DNA of 64,000 nt, from positions 1 through 64,000 of the forward strand of contig NW_026251809.1 in NCBI RefSeq assembly GCF_025024155.1, written 5' to 3'. The notes below the pieces were generated by a model that did not search any database, had not been told where the DNA came from, and saw nothing but the letters and a program-made list of their open reading frames with translations. This document shows positions 46,711 through 58,940 of the stretch, one piece after another. Numbering within the stretch: position 1 is the first letter of the stretch; the number at the start of each line of letters is the position of its first letter. The position numbers and the translations under genes were made by a program. This DNA is from Gamsiella multidivaricata (taxonomy: Eukaryota > Mortierellomycota > Mortierellomycetes > Mortierellales > Mortierellaceae).

Positions 46711-47907
46711 TCAATCTTGGAAGCAATCCATCATGGCATCGAGAGGGTTTGAAGGATGAAGTCGTTGTCGCTTGCTGGCGTCTGCATCTAACAGAAGATA
46801 AGGTAGCACAGACTGTTAACAGGAACTCTGACAGCCCAATTCATTTGTTCAGGTGAGCGCATTTAAATGCACCGTACCTGGAGTCGCAGAGAGCATTTGA
46901 TGCTTTCGCTTGGCCGAAAGGACATCATGTCTCGAACTCAAGATGCTCACCAGCCTGGGCACTGTTGAAATTCGTAGATCGGTTTAGTGCTCCATTCTCA
47001 CTATTTGACAGCTTGACAATATAAACAGACACAGCACCCCGATACATACAAATGACCTTCATTCTTTCCAGCTCCTGAATGACATGCGAGTCTGGAGACA
47101 GAATGTTTTTTTGTATTTCTCCCGCATCCAGCCTCCTAATTTCGGTCCGTAGTGTCTATGTAAAGAGAGTCGAATTAGCATGCAGAAGAAAAGTTGGCTG
47201 AAGCAGAAGGAATCCTTGAGTGGTCTCTACCCTGTAATACTCGTGTTTGTCTTTCAACTCCTGGTATCTGGTCTGCATCGCGACAATCCGGGACCGTAAA
47301 TCTGCATACTTTTGTAATCTAGACAGGCTCGGAGTCGGAGCTAGGGGTGCGATGGATGATGAATACAACGAAGGGTCATTCGAGGTAGCGGAGAGTCCCG
47401 CTTCATCCTGGTGTTGCTGCCATGTCTCTGGGAACATGTCGATCCAGTCCGACTCAAGAATTTCCTGAGCGCTCTTTGTCCTGATGATGACACCTCCTTG
47501 CCGCGCCTTCTTGCGGAGCTCATACTGGTTCGCCTCCAATTGCTCTAGCATCTGACGGATAGATTGACTGTTAAAGGTCATACGCGAAGACTTTGTGCTG
47601 ATGGTATGCACTATGAGATTTGGAGGCAAACAGGATTTTAGTCGTGCTTTCGAGAGAAACGAACAGGCAATTGACCATCTCCATTTATCTGAAGCAGTGA
47701 CAAACGTTTTGACAAGACAGCAGAGACGACGCCCTCCGGGATGGAAGTATGGGCCTCGCCCCTAGCGTTCAACCGTGCCCGATGGTGTCTCCAGTCAGAC
47801 GGCGGTTGCATGGGTGTCTCCAACAGCCTGACCTGAGCGTTGATAAAAGCCTTTTTGTCGTGGTAGTACCGTCCCTGACCGACAAGGGTATCTCCATGGG
47901 TGGTCAT
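46711..47907 (-). CDS. fta4: Kinetochore protein Fta4 (CENP-U-related)
   Basis: Fta4 belongs to the inner-kinetochore Sim4/COMA-type network that links centromeric chromatin to the Mis12 complex. Five exons, 47907-47676, 47610-47231, 47155-47050, 46961-46878 and 46787-46711, join in phase to 292 residues. The family signature KAFINAQVRLLETPMQPPSD-W with IPEGVVSAVLSKRL near the N-terminus, then MTFNSQSIRQMLEQLEANQY, SDWIDMFPETW, and a coiled-coil region (LSRLQKYADLRSRIVAMQTR, YQELKDKHEYYR) are seen, as is a basic C-terminal part (LSAKRKHQML, ASKRQRLHP). The spliced junction VILPRLVSILSSRHDV was selected over a nearby alternative donor that leads to a stop. It converges with CCT6 (175 bases between stops) and diverges from PCF11. 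Confidence 0.85.
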
Positions 47908-48360
47908 GACGATGCGTTGAGTATTCTTATTATCCGGCTTGTCGTAATTTTCGGTGATGATTCCCGTATAGTGATGACACTCGGCTGGTGCAGATGGTTG
48001 CTGTGTATACGAACAAGGGAGCTATAGCCTTTTGAAACGTGAACCAGTCAAGGTCAAAATCTCTCTCCCCTGAGCCTGGCAAGAGCAAGTGGCTTTGTAG
48101 CTTTGTGGAGATGAGGTAAAGGCCTCCCCTCCCCCATCATTCTCTTTCCCTTCCCTTTGTCCGCCTATCCGTTCATCCAGCTGCCGCTTTCATCGGACAA
48201 GCACATTACGCTAACAACCTCATCAAGCATCAACACCGATCTTTTATTCGATCAAACCCTTCAAGCGCAAGCAAGTGTCTTTATTGTGGCCCTTTGGTTG
48301 ACTGCTGTCGTTATTCGCCCTCACAGTCCGCACTCAATTACCCGAGCGGCAGCCAGAGTC
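47908..48360. promoter_or_regulatory. Divergent promoter between fta4 and PCF11
   Basis: 453 bases between two start codons on opposite strands. The PCF11 side is pyrimidine-rich (CCTCCCCTCCCCCATC, TCTCTTTCCCTTCCC). No TATA or named motif identified. Confidence 0.45.
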
Positions 48361-51300
48361 ATGTATCAGCAGTTCCAGCAACAGCCGCAGCACTCCCAAG
48401 GGAGCCAGCCCAATGGAGGACATCAGAACAGAGAAGGCGTAGACCCAATTCACATTCGACAGCTATACAGGAACGAACTTGCGACGCTGACGTTCAACTC
48501 AAAGCCGATTATCACCAGTCTGACGATCGCCGCACAGGAGAACATTGGTGTGGCCAAGGTTATTGTTCAAACAATCGAGGACAGACTCAGAACCGTAGGT
48601 GAACACGTTATTTTCAGCGTGCTGCCTTGTCGCCACGTCGTGGCGGTCTTCAGTAGCTCACGATCCCTGCTTCTTCATATTGTTCGCTTGATAGGCACCA
48701 CCAAACCAAAAACTGCCTACGCTGTACTTGATCGACTCCATTATCAAGAACGTTGGCGGACCCTATCTGCATCTGTTTGGACGATCAATTGTCACTCTAT
48801 TTCTGGACGCGTATGCAGTTGTGGATCCTACCGTTAGGGCCAGCTTTCAGAAGGTGTTGGGAACATGGCCCAATTGGAACACTCAGCTTTTCCCGAGAGA
48901 TGCCATTACAAGAATTGAGCGTGGAGTGATGTCGATTCAACAGCAGCAGCAGCCATTTCAGCCAGCGGCAATGCATGTCAATCCTCACTTTACGGAACCG
49001 CACCCACGGGATAATGCGTTCAATGCTCAGGATCCTAGACAAATGGTAAGGAAAGCATATAACAAGCATTGGAAAAGACTGTTTCGTACGACTATTGCAT
49101 GGTCTAGGGCTTCTTTTTTCTATCCATGTGTTCGCATGTACGGCCATCGAGACTTGCGGACACCTCTGGCCGGCCAACAGGACAAGGGATACGACCTATT
49201 GCGCAGCGTCGCTTGGACAACAGATCGTTGGTCCACAGAAGATCAATGGCTTCGCTCTTTCTCTCAGACCGAGATCGGCTTCTTTTCTCTTTTCGCTTTT
49301 CTTTCTTTTTCTGGCCTTGTCTTGCTTCAAGAATAAAAAAAAAATGTGGAGCGTCGGCATCGTCAGAACATCAAAACGCAATTAATCTTTGGGAACAAAA
49401 GAACACGGCCACCAATACCACCCAAGCTGAAAGGACGCCTTTGTTGAACCAAGGAAGACTCATGAAGGATACAAATCAAAGGGATATATTTGCGGATGGG
49501 CACGACTGGATGTATTGCTGTATTTAAGATAGCTTTGCCTTAGAGGTGTCTTTTTTCAGGATGGAGACTCCTACTTGCTCTTTACTTACTGCCTCTCTTT
49601 AGACGCCTTTGTCTGTCATGATCAATTGACTTCTGACCATCTGTATCTTTACTCTTTTCTGCGACATCATTGCCATGTTTTACATTGGCATGCTTCAAAT
49701 TGCTTTTCGGGGCGCTTTACGTGAACTTTCTTTCGCTTTACTGATGCCTGGATATCACGTTCGAATCCATATATGACGAAAACGCTATCTGTGGCCACTC
49801 CAGAACCGTCCGGCCGAGCCCAGCGTGGATAAAGTCCTGATGCAGGACATTCAATTACTTCTCCTCCATAAGCAGCAGGCGATCATTGCCAACCCAGGGG
49901 ACCAGGCTAGTGCCAAGCAAGCGACTATACTTCAGCAGGTTCGTGCTTCTCTGTTCGTTGTTAGCATAACTCAACTGTATAGAGGCAAGATGCTCCTATT
50001 TCTCATGTCGATAAAAAAAAAAAAAAAAAAAAAAAAAGGGCAGAAAACTTCATGCCTTGCATAAAAGAAATGATATCGTTGAGATTGCCGGTTATCTCTT
50101 TACCATTATAGCAAAACATGATTGCGAATGAGGATGATTCCCTTTGCATCTGCGATGCACTCCGCCTCAGATCCTAATGTGTATGTGCTTTTTCAACTTT
50201 AGTTGCTGAATATTGTGCAGACGACTCAACTGACGCCTGAAAATGCCAACATGATCAGGCAGCAGCTCTCCCAGCTCTGGACGGCCACTCCAGGTCTCCC
50301 TGGGTATCCTCCAGGGGCGATGGGTCAGAATCTCGCTATGGCGCCGCCTCTACTGCCACCTAATATGATGATGGCGCCTTCCAACAGCGTCGCGCCATCA
50401 TCGTCGATTATGTCCGTTGCACCACCAGTTCCACCCTTTCCCGGTGTCGCGCCACCGCTCTTTGCTCCACACTTGCAACCATCTCCCGGATCATTGTCTA
50501 GCCCTATGGTCCCGATGGCATCTCTACCGACTCCAATGCCTATTCTTTCAGGGAACCTTCCGATATCTGGAGCGGGAATGCCCAACATGCCATCCGCGCC
50601 CGTCATGACTGGAGTTGTCGCACCACCACCGCCGCCTGTGGCATCTACCCCATCAATACCACTACCTACTACTGCAGCTGTACCTATTCTGCCCGGACAA
50701 GCGAGCGATCTGTTTGCTAGTTTGATGCAGTCGGGTCTGTTAGGACCGAACGGCACGTTGAACAACCAGCTCTTGCAGAATGCTGCCAACATGAATCGCG
50801 CCCCACAGTCACCTATGGTCGCCACGCCTCCACTTCCAAGCGCGCCTCTTGACCGCGTGGGCCAGAGCGAGCAGGATCAAAGCATCATGTCTCTTGGACT
50901 GATCGAACTTACGAGTCAGGATATTCAAAGGTTACAATGGCGGTGATTGTGTTTGTGCGAACATCGATATATGAACACAACTCCATTGACTGATCATCAT
51001 GCTTGTGTTTTTCTGTAGGAGGGCGACCAGCGTCTATCCAGGTCATGTACGGCACACCGCCCTTGCAGTGCAACCAGTGCGGCTACCGATGTCCTAAATC
51101 TGCAGACGCACAAAAGAAGATGGATGCGCACCTGGATTGGCATTTCCGCCAGAATCGTCGTATGAAGGATAAAGCCAAGAAGAGCCATTCTCGAAGCTGG
51201 CTTGTTGGAGAAGAGGTATACATGGAAAACACTAATGGGCATATCATTTGCTCCGCAAGCTTGGACTCTAACTCGACTCATCGTTTTGGACCCTGTGTTT

Positions 51301-52195
51301 CACTAGGATTGGATACACTCTCGAGAAGGCGATTTGGGACACGGCCAGCAGCCTGTGTTTTTTGATTTCGGGTCTGGCATGAGCAAGGCCGTGAGCAAGG
51401 ACGAGTTGGCGCTACAGGAAGAAGTCGCGCAGCTCAAGGAACAAATCGTATCTGAGACTTCGCTTGTTCAGGATCTACGCGGGGATGAGAGAGATACAGT
51501 CACAGTCCAAGGGGCTATGAACACCATTTCTAAAGGCTGCTCAGTCTGCAAGGAAAAGTTCATCAAGATCTGGAACGAGGCTGAAGAAGAATGGTCCTAC
51601 AAAAATGCAAGCGTCGTCGATAAAGTGGTAATTGACGGCTATTTTCCTGAATTTGATGATCTGTGAGTTGGCGTGGCATTTGCACTTAAAGAAAATGACT
51701 TGTGTTTTCATGGATATAGATTTATCATGCAACCTGCCATGCAGATCTAGTTCGATCAAATCAACGCCAGGCTGCGTTGGTAGAGGCTGCATTGGCTGCA
51801 GCGGCTGCAGCTGCAACGACAGCGAGCGCAGAGGCAACTCCCCAGCAGACCAACAAAAACGCGTCGTTCCTTGTGGAGCCAAAGATGGAACAAAAGGATA
51901 CCAAGGCCGACGACCTGTTGCTGTCTGATACTACTCAAGTCGAGCAATGGCCCGATATCATAAAACAACAACACTCTGTCGACCAAGAGATGACTGGAGC
52001 AGACTCCGATTTGCCGCTATCGTTGAAGCGCAAGGTATTGCAAAACTAGCTGTGGCACTTTGCTTACTTTTGCCTCGCTAATAACAAGTTGCTTCTGTTG
52101 TTAATCTGTATCTTCTTTGTGGCATCATGGGATAGCTCGAGATCGACCAGCAAGAAGAAGAGCAGATGGCGACAAAGAAAACTATTCTTGCGTAG
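48361..52195 (+). CDS. PCF11: Pcf11, pre-mRNA 3'-end cleavage/termination factor
   Basis: Subunit of cleavage factor IA; its N-terminal CTD-interacting domain binds phosphorylated RNA polymerase II and couples 3' processing with termination. Predicted exons: 48361-48594, 48695-49045, 49804-49938, 50203-~50914, 51019-51215, 51307-51627, 51720-52034, 52136-52195; about 774 residues. CID: LYRNELATLTFNSKPIITSL, KLPTLYLIDSIIKNVGGPYL, LFGRSIVTLFLDAYAVVDP, LGTWPNWNTQLFP. A Gln and then Pro/Met-rich middle follows. C-terminal zinc-binding parts: PLQCNQCGYRCPKSADAQKK, HLDWHFRQNRRMKDK, CSVCKEKFIKIWNEAEEEW and, across an intron, IYHATCHADLV. Intron 2 is 758 bases, unusually long here. The exon 4/5 junction is the weak point: the best-looking donor (AAAG|GTTACA at 50930) is out of phase with the acceptor at 51018, so an alternative donor at 50914 was used. 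Confidence 0.88.
50012..50037 (+). repeat. A-homopolymer inside a PCF11 intron
   Basis: About 25 consecutive adenines within intron 3 of PCF11 (49939-50202), the longest mononucleotide run in the window. Confidence 0.9.
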
Positions 52196-52376
52196 GACTC
52201 TTGATAATCTGCTATCTATCTTGTAATAAAGCACTCACGAATAAACATGGTGCTTGGTACATTTAGTAAGAGCAATCGACATAATTGCAAAATATGCCCG
52301 CGAACGATTGCCGTTTTATTATGATGCGTCTAGCAAGGCTTCGTTTGATCTCTGCAATGCTTGTTCTGGACTGTGA

Positions 52377-54936
52377 TCAGGGTGCTTCAATCATCTCTGT
52401 GTCCTGTTCAGCAGCGACAGCGGGGGTTGTATCTGCTGCTGTTTCCATTGTCGATAATGGCGGAGCTGTCTCTTTTTTCTTCAACTCTAAACCCGCAGGA
52501 GCGACCGTTTCCGAATCCATGACAATATCTTCGTCCTTCCCAGCTTCAGTAACGGGTGCAGTCGCTGGCACAGGCACAGTCTTTGCTTCTTCAGATCCTG
52601 CCTTTGTGGTTGTTGCAAAGGTGATAGCCCTGGATGGTTCTGACATGCCGTTTTGGTGTGCTCCATTGCCATTGCTTGCAGCGATACCAGCAGCATTCAC
52701 AATGTCATGAGCCGACTGTAATTTCGTAGCCGCAGCAGGAAGTATGTCGACAGTACCACGGGCCCGTCGGCTCGATAAACCACCCACCGAAGATTTGGAT
52801 ACCCTTCCATGCCGCACTGATTTTGAATACCGAACACCATTCGATGCATTAGTCTCCTCATCCTCCGACTCTTCAAACTCGTTCTCTGGCACCACTCTCT
52901 TGTCCCATAGTCTCTCTATTAGCGCAACAATAAAAACTATGATAAGGCGAGCGGAACAATAAAAACTTTTCGAAATATCTGGTAAGCACTTTACGATTAC
53001 TTACGAGGGACTCGCTTGTCTGGATCGTCCTGATCCTCGTCATCCGACAGATCCAGATCACGAGGCACAGGCTGCATCTGAACGGAAGGTGCACCCTTTG
53101 ACCGTGCCAAGTTCTCGAAGACCTGCTGTTTGATTTTTTCCAAGTACTCAACAGTGTTCGCGTTGTCCATATTGCTTGGTTTGACGTCGAGTTCGTAGTC
53201 TGGTCCAAAGTACTCGTAATAATCATTGAAGGGCATGTCTGGCCCAACCTCCTGTCCCACTGCGACGCCGGTCTCATAGCACCACGCCCTAGCAACATTG
53301 CGCATTGTGTATCCTCCACCTCCAACCATCAGCAATGGCAGATTCAGACTCTTCACAAACTTGACGCAGTTTGCATGACCTAAAATATCATACATAACGT
53401 GCGTCTCAGTCTAATAATTCGGAGCAACAATAGCAAATTAACGATATGTAAGCAGGAGGTCTCCTCTTACCCTTCATAGACAGATTGAAGCACCCAAGCT
53501 TGTCGCCACTGAGAGAATCAGCTCCGCACTGTAGTACGATCGCGCCGGGCTTGTACCAGTCCACTACATGCTGGATCACCGGCTCAAAAATGCTCTTGTA
53601 TGTGACATCATCGATTCCGTCTCTCAGTGGAAAGTTGACAGCATAGTACTTTCCTGATCCTGCGCCAACATCCTGAAGATATCATAGAACAGCGGTAGCA
53701 ATGAGTTAGCAAATCCATTCTTTGCCATTGTAGCCAGTTCAACATCTCTACATTGCTTCAAACTGTACCCTGACTTCTCCTGTGCCTGGAAAATACTCTC
53801 CATGCTTGTGAAAACTGACGGTCATGACACGGTCTGTGGTGTAAAATGCCTCCTCCACCCCATCCCCATGATGGATGTCAATATCGATATAAAGCACGCG
53901 TGGATGATACCTCAGCAGCTCCAGGATGGCGAGCACGATATCGTTCACGTAACAGAATCCACTGGCCTCTGTCTTTTTGGCATGGTGAAGGCCTCCAGCC
54001 CAGTTAACCGCAATGTCGCATGAGCCATTATTCAGCCTTGCAGCGCCCTCTGCTCCATATTCACCAAAAGAATGTGAAGAATTGAGTCATACTAACTTCA
54101 ATGTCAATCATTTGCGCCAGAAGAACACCAGTACTGTGGAACACTGAGCTTACCCATAGATCCCCCAGCAGAGAGTTGGCAGTATTCAAAGAGACCCTCA
54201 AAGATTGGACAATCATCTCCTACGTTGACTAGATGAAGAGGTTTCCGATTTCGTGGTCAATCTTCTGCATCTCATGACACTGAATAATTTCTCACGAATG
54301 AAAAAAATTCCTGGTTACATTTCATTTGCTCTTTGGCATAAGCGTCCATGTTATCAGGCGAGACCCGGGACAGAAAGTCGATGTACTCATCCGTATGGAA
54401 AGCCGTCATTTCTTTTTTGCTTCCGGGGCGAGCTCTCTAGCAATTGCAAAACAGAAGCAAGCTAATAGATCAGAACGATGGTCACTCGCTTTCATCTAGT
54501 AACAACTGTTCTCGGGCAATTGATCAACTGCAAACGAAGCAGCGGACGATTGTTCTCTCCGGCGTGCATCCAGGGGCGCTGCCCCTTCCAAGAATATGGC
54601 TCTTACGTAAATTTCCATCTTATTGTACAATCCATAATTCATGACCAGACTGTGGCACATTCGGATACGATGAGGCTTCATAGGGTGTCCAGGTCCATAA
54701 TGATAATTGCCAATGTTCTGGTCGTAAAAGTAGGCGACGCGCTTCTTGGGCTCGGCGCTTTGTTGTCCTGCTACCTGCATCATTTCCATATCAGCCCGTC
54801 TTGCAGCCTTTTTTTCCGTGTTCCCGAAAAAAGAGAAGATAAAGAATCATATTAGCGTTGCTGGAAAGAACGAAGGACGTCTCATAAGTCCATGTGGTAG
54901 AGTTGCGCGCTACCTCTGATTCGCCTCCGCGAGCCA
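52377..54936 (-). CDS. RPD3: Class I histone deacetylase, Rpd3/HDAC1 type
   Basis: Zinc-dependent lysine deacetylase of Sin3-type corepressor complexes. Eight exons, 54936-54913, 54807-54607, 54436-54319, 54228-54154, 54052-53769, 53672-53471, 53379-53005 and 52915-52377, all in phase, encode 605 residues. The 8-residue first exon (MARGGESE) is followed by [60 protein letters not shown], the catalytic [20 protein letters not shown], zinc-site [34 protein letters not shown] and [20 protein letters not shown] with the transition-state Tyr. All zinc ligands (Asp, His, Asp) are present. The tail from about residue 430 is acidic and disordered with a Gly/Arg patch ([12 protein letters not shown]). 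It converges with PCF11; stops are 181 bases apart, so 3' ends may overlap. Confidence 0.95.
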
Positions 54937-54999
54937 TGTGTTCGAGTGATGTTGTTTCTTATACCGGAATCCGGCTGTGGGAGAAAGGCGTGTGTTAGG

Positions 55000-55026
55000 A
55001 GTGAGAAGGAGAGAGAGAGAGAGAGG
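55000..55026 (+). repeat. GA microsatellite upstream of RPD3
   Basis: GAGAAGGAGAGAGAGAGAGA-type tract about 65-90 bases upstream of the RPD3 start codon, on the complementary strand a CT tract of the kind seen before fungal transcription starts. Between 55030 and 55960 I find no gene or recognised element. Confidence 0.7.
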
Positions 55027-55970
55027 AATTGAGGCAGGGACAAGAATGAAGAAGAAACAGAGCAACAGAGCGACAGATGCAGAGAAGTCGAGAGTGGGAT
55101 TCGCTAGAAACCCTTAAGGAGCGTTATCGCCAGCTGCGGCACGTTTATTTCCAATCAGAATCCTTGCGCTCCATGCACCCCCATGCGCGTGCTATCTCTC
55201 TCTCACACAACGCACACGCAGAAAGCGCTAATAGGCATTGCATTTCGATAAACACATACTGACAAATATTCGAGGTGTTATATTTATGGAAGTTAAATCT
55301 CATGTCCCGCTGAAAAAAGAGGAATGGTATTCCCAAGCCCTAATAGATATCCGAAGGACGCGTTATGCTATTGTCCATTCATTCATTCCTATTCAATGAT
55401 TGTTCATGGCTTCAATACGATTTTATGCCCGCAGAAAGTCAGGGTCAAGTAGATACCAAGGTAGCAGCCGAGATCAACGAGATACAATAAACCCTGCTAT
55501 ATGGCGTAAGATAATGGCAAACAATGATGATATTTGCTTCATGTCGGATTACTTGTTAATTAACTGCTATAGAACTAGGTTTCTAGGTGTATATGTGAAA
55601 CTACCCTCCCCCAAGGCAACCCCAGGGAGGAAAGGTATGAGCCTCGGTAGGAGTAATCGATATTATTTTATAAGGCTCATATAAAGGTAGTCGAAGAAAA
55701 AAAGTAACAATCTCAGCGAGTGTCAGGCATATCGAGGAAAAAGAGCATAACTTCGTACTGTAAGGAATTGGAAAGGAAATAAAAAAGTCCAGTCTCAATG
55801 AGAATAAAACACGCTAGCGCTTATGAATGCTTCAGCTGCGTAATTACTCAGCGCTCACAAGCTTTATTCCTTTGAAGCTATGCATAAGGAAAGCCCTGGA
55901 TATAACAGATCAAATCAGTCGTTTCTGGAGTCGCGACAGTGCTTACGATCTCTGTGGAATAAGTTTAAGA

Positions 55971-56039
55971 TTGCCTGTGAAACTGACTTGCTTCTTTATT
56001 CATGACCAAATAAAGAACCAGGTCGTTTTTCACAGGCAA
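55971..56039. repeat. Perfect-ended long hairpin (inverted repeat)
   Basis: Left arm begins TTGCCTGTGAAA and ends CTTCTTTATT; right arm is AATAAAGAA...TTTCACAGGCAA; the loop is CATGACCA. Arms of about 30 bases pair with four or five mismatches. It could be a fold-back element, a hairpin RNA gene or a terminator-like structure; nothing else in the gene-free surroundings (55030-56850) explains it. Confidence 0.65.
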
Positions 56040-56854
56040 CTCTAAAGAGTCTACGCTTAAAATAAAGGACTAGTACCGACTCATATTACGAATTAAGGTA
56101 ATTAAGGCTTGAGACGGGTCTACTCCCATTTTCAACTGCAACCAGTGGCATTTACTTACCCCACACTGTCACCCGTACTTTAGTCAGGTTGCGTCCCCGT
56201 CGCACCGAACCTCATGCGACTACGGCCGCCATCCAGGGGATCTCGACTGCCAATCACGACTCGACCTACGGCTTCTAGAAAGACATAGCAACGAATAGTG
56301 TTGCTCCTCAAAGTCCAATGTCCGTATCAAGTCACGAGTGCGCTCTCTTGTCTGATCAAGTAGCCCTATAGGATACGTCTGGCTACGCACGCGTTCCTAA
56401 TGGAATAAACCTTGTACTACATTCCCCATGCGCGGGGTCTATTAACCAATCGTTCAGACACGTATACTCCAAGGCTTGCCTCAGGTCTCAGCCCCATAAA
56501 GCGTATAGTCCCATCAGAGCCATAGATTCTCAGTCTGTAATACAACATCTCTCTATCCTGGTCCCTGCCCTTGCTCTTTATTCTGCATACTACTTATATG
56601 GCTGCCTTCTGCCAAGCATTAGGCCAAATCAAACAGAAATGATATGTGGATGGGAAGTGTGAAAGAGGGAAGCAGAGAGGTCGACAAGGTAAGAAACGTA
56701 TTGCAGACTGAGGTTCTATGTTATGGATGCCACGGTTCTATGTATGCGATCTATGGTTCGTCCCAGCGTTCTTTGGACTCGTACAACAAGGTGCGACATG
56801 TATTTGCTAGGAATAGGACAATGGACTAAGGCAAAGTGCAATGTACTCGGCAGG

Positions 56855-57080
56855 TATACAGTGGCTTCCAAAATTGTCCGGATGTTTTCGGCTTTTTAGT
56901 ACAGCTGCTGCTACTCGGCAAGCAGAAGCGCTAGAAGGCTGTAATTCCAGAGCTATTGGCCAATCAATGGCGGACATACTACCGACGCTCAATGAAAGTA
57001 GGTCGTATTATGGTAAATTTCTGTAAGATGTGAAAAATAGTATCCATCCGAACAGTTTTGAGAGCCGGCCCTCTAATGTA
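56855..57080. mobile_element. Probable mariner-type MITE, diverged
   Basis: The left end TACAGTGGCTTCCAAAATTG continuing TCCGGATG matches, inverted, the stretch at about 57044-57072 (CATCCGAACAGTTTTGAGAG followed by CC) at about 19 of 24 positions. TA dinucleotides lie at both outer edges. The CAGTGGC-TTCCAAAA-TGTCCGGA style of end is common among Tc1/mariner elements. The interior of about 170 bases shows no coding potential. Called as a short non-autonomous element; the right boundary is approximate. Confidence 0.5.
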
Positions 57081-57847
57081 CGATATTCGACTATCAGCGC
57101 TTGATGTTAGCGCCCTTGCCCTGCTAGCTACTCTGAAACGCCCTGGCATAATGCGGATCAAACTCTGGCGAACTTCCATTATTTCAAATTTGCGTAATTC
57201 ACTTCCAAAACTCCTGCAGTCCTTTGATGGGTGGCTTCACCTCTTCATCTCCTCCTGCAATTGTTTACAACAGTAGCTGAAAAGACGGCTGATGATAATA
57301 TCCCTACATCTCGGTTATGAGACTCTATTCAAATCGATATTCGCCTTTTGGCTCGCTGATGACGCGGTGTAATGTTGAGTGATGTTCCTGGATAGAGCAT
57401 TTACGCACAAATTCACTTGTCATCATCCGCGCCATAGCTTCGTAATCAGCCATAGATATGTGTTCGCGCTTGAAGACACGGTCCCTGGCCTTTCAATAGC
57501 AGTGAAGGGACCCCCCTAGAGAAGTAGTTCGTATTTGCTTTGCGACGAAGCGAGCTGTCTCATTGCGCTGAAGTATCTATTTAAGAGCTCATACATTTTC
57601 ACCTTAACGTTAGTGTAGGTTACTTTGAAAGAGAACGGCTATCGGTACGGAGTCCAGGGCTGCATGCGCGAATTTACCATATGGGAGTGATAGCCATGAT
57701 CATATTTTTATGTAAGTTTTAGCAACTTGTGGGTAATGAGCACGGATGAGTTTCTTGACGCTCTCGTTCTATTTCCGAACAGACATTCCTATTGACGGTA
57801 ATTTAGTGCTTTGAGAAAACAACAATAATAATGCGTTGTGGGCCAGC

Positions 57848-58275
57848 ACAAGTACAAAGCGTCTGGATATATCACCTTAAAGCAATAGCCTTGGTTTCTG
57901 CGGATATGGCGAGAAAGGTCTAGTGGTACGCAGACTCCAGGCTATGATCCCAGCATCAACAAACACGCTCACGTCGTGTCTATCTTCGTACAGACATTTT
58001 TTAGCGATCAATGTACCACTTTGAAGAACATTGCTGTGAGAGCTGCAGGTGGGTGGCGCCTGAGCTTACCGCTATGGAGGAAAAGCATAGGCTATGCATG
58101 GAGCAAGAAGTCATGGCACTTGTACATACGCCCGAAGATACTCTGAACGCGTATACCTGTCTATTTTTCACGAAGATGCTCCGATTAGTCATCAGTCTAT
58201 TGCGTTAATGGGCATCGTTGCGAGGATACAAGTGCGATGTGTCTAGACATACCGCTTTGAAGGAAGAGCCTGGTT
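57848..58275. repeat. Two diverged copies of a ~55-base segment within decayed DNA
   Basis: ACAAGTACAAAGCGTCTGGA (57848) and ACAAGTGCGATGTGTCTAGA (58228) begin two segments that stay alignable for about 50 bases (through TAAAGCAATAGCC / TGAAGGAAGAGCC). A weaker third similarity (ACCACTTTGAAGAACATTGC) lies at 58015. Spacing is irregular. The remaining parts of 57080-58940 hold no gene that I can support. Confidence 0.35.
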
Positions 58276-58940
58276 GCGCTATTGACGATGAACCCTTGGT
58301 TCCATCTAAACCTGATCTGAGCGCCTGTCCCACGTCTGTCGCCCGCACTGACATTCAGCCTTGTGTTTAGATTATTACTTTAAAACAGTTACTGTATGCT
58401 GTCAGCGAATAGGTATCCAAGCTTACCAAAGACACGAGACCGCGTCGCGGCTTAAAGAGTGCTGCAGACCACGCAAGCGAGTGTATCCTATATTAGGCAC
58501 ACGCGTCCTTGAGGATAACGGCTATCAGGTCGATGCTTGCGTTAAAAGTTGGCTCGAGCTGATATCATGTTGAAGCACGTATGGAGAAAACGATGAAGCT
58601 GTGTGGCGCTTGAATATACCATAGATGTGAGCCATCTCGCGCGACCAGGATGATACTGCGCGCGCGGAGTGAATGGGGCGATTACTTGGAGGTCGCCGTT
58701 GAGATTAAAGGCTCTCAAGCTGAAAGTCGCACCTCTATTGGCGCGAGCTGAGCCAAGATCCCTTGAGAAGGAAACTTCAGTTCACAGACATGTCGATGAT
58801 GGTGACGAAGTGCAACGAGGATCATGGTGAGGTCAATGAAACAAATAGTCTTGAGACTCTCCTTGCAAGGTGACGATGCCATATCCTTTGTGCTACATTT
58901 GTATACTCAGCAGTTTATTTAGCATCACTCTTTACGCTGT

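Noticed and set aside
53802..54023. Plus-strand frames antisense to the histone deacetylase
   Set aside because: They mirror conserved exons of the deacetylase gene and show no independent motifs.
56190..56300. Possible structured RNA or rRNA fragment with GC-rich motifs
   Set aside because: No match to conserved rRNA or tRNA elements that I recognise and no clear pairing.
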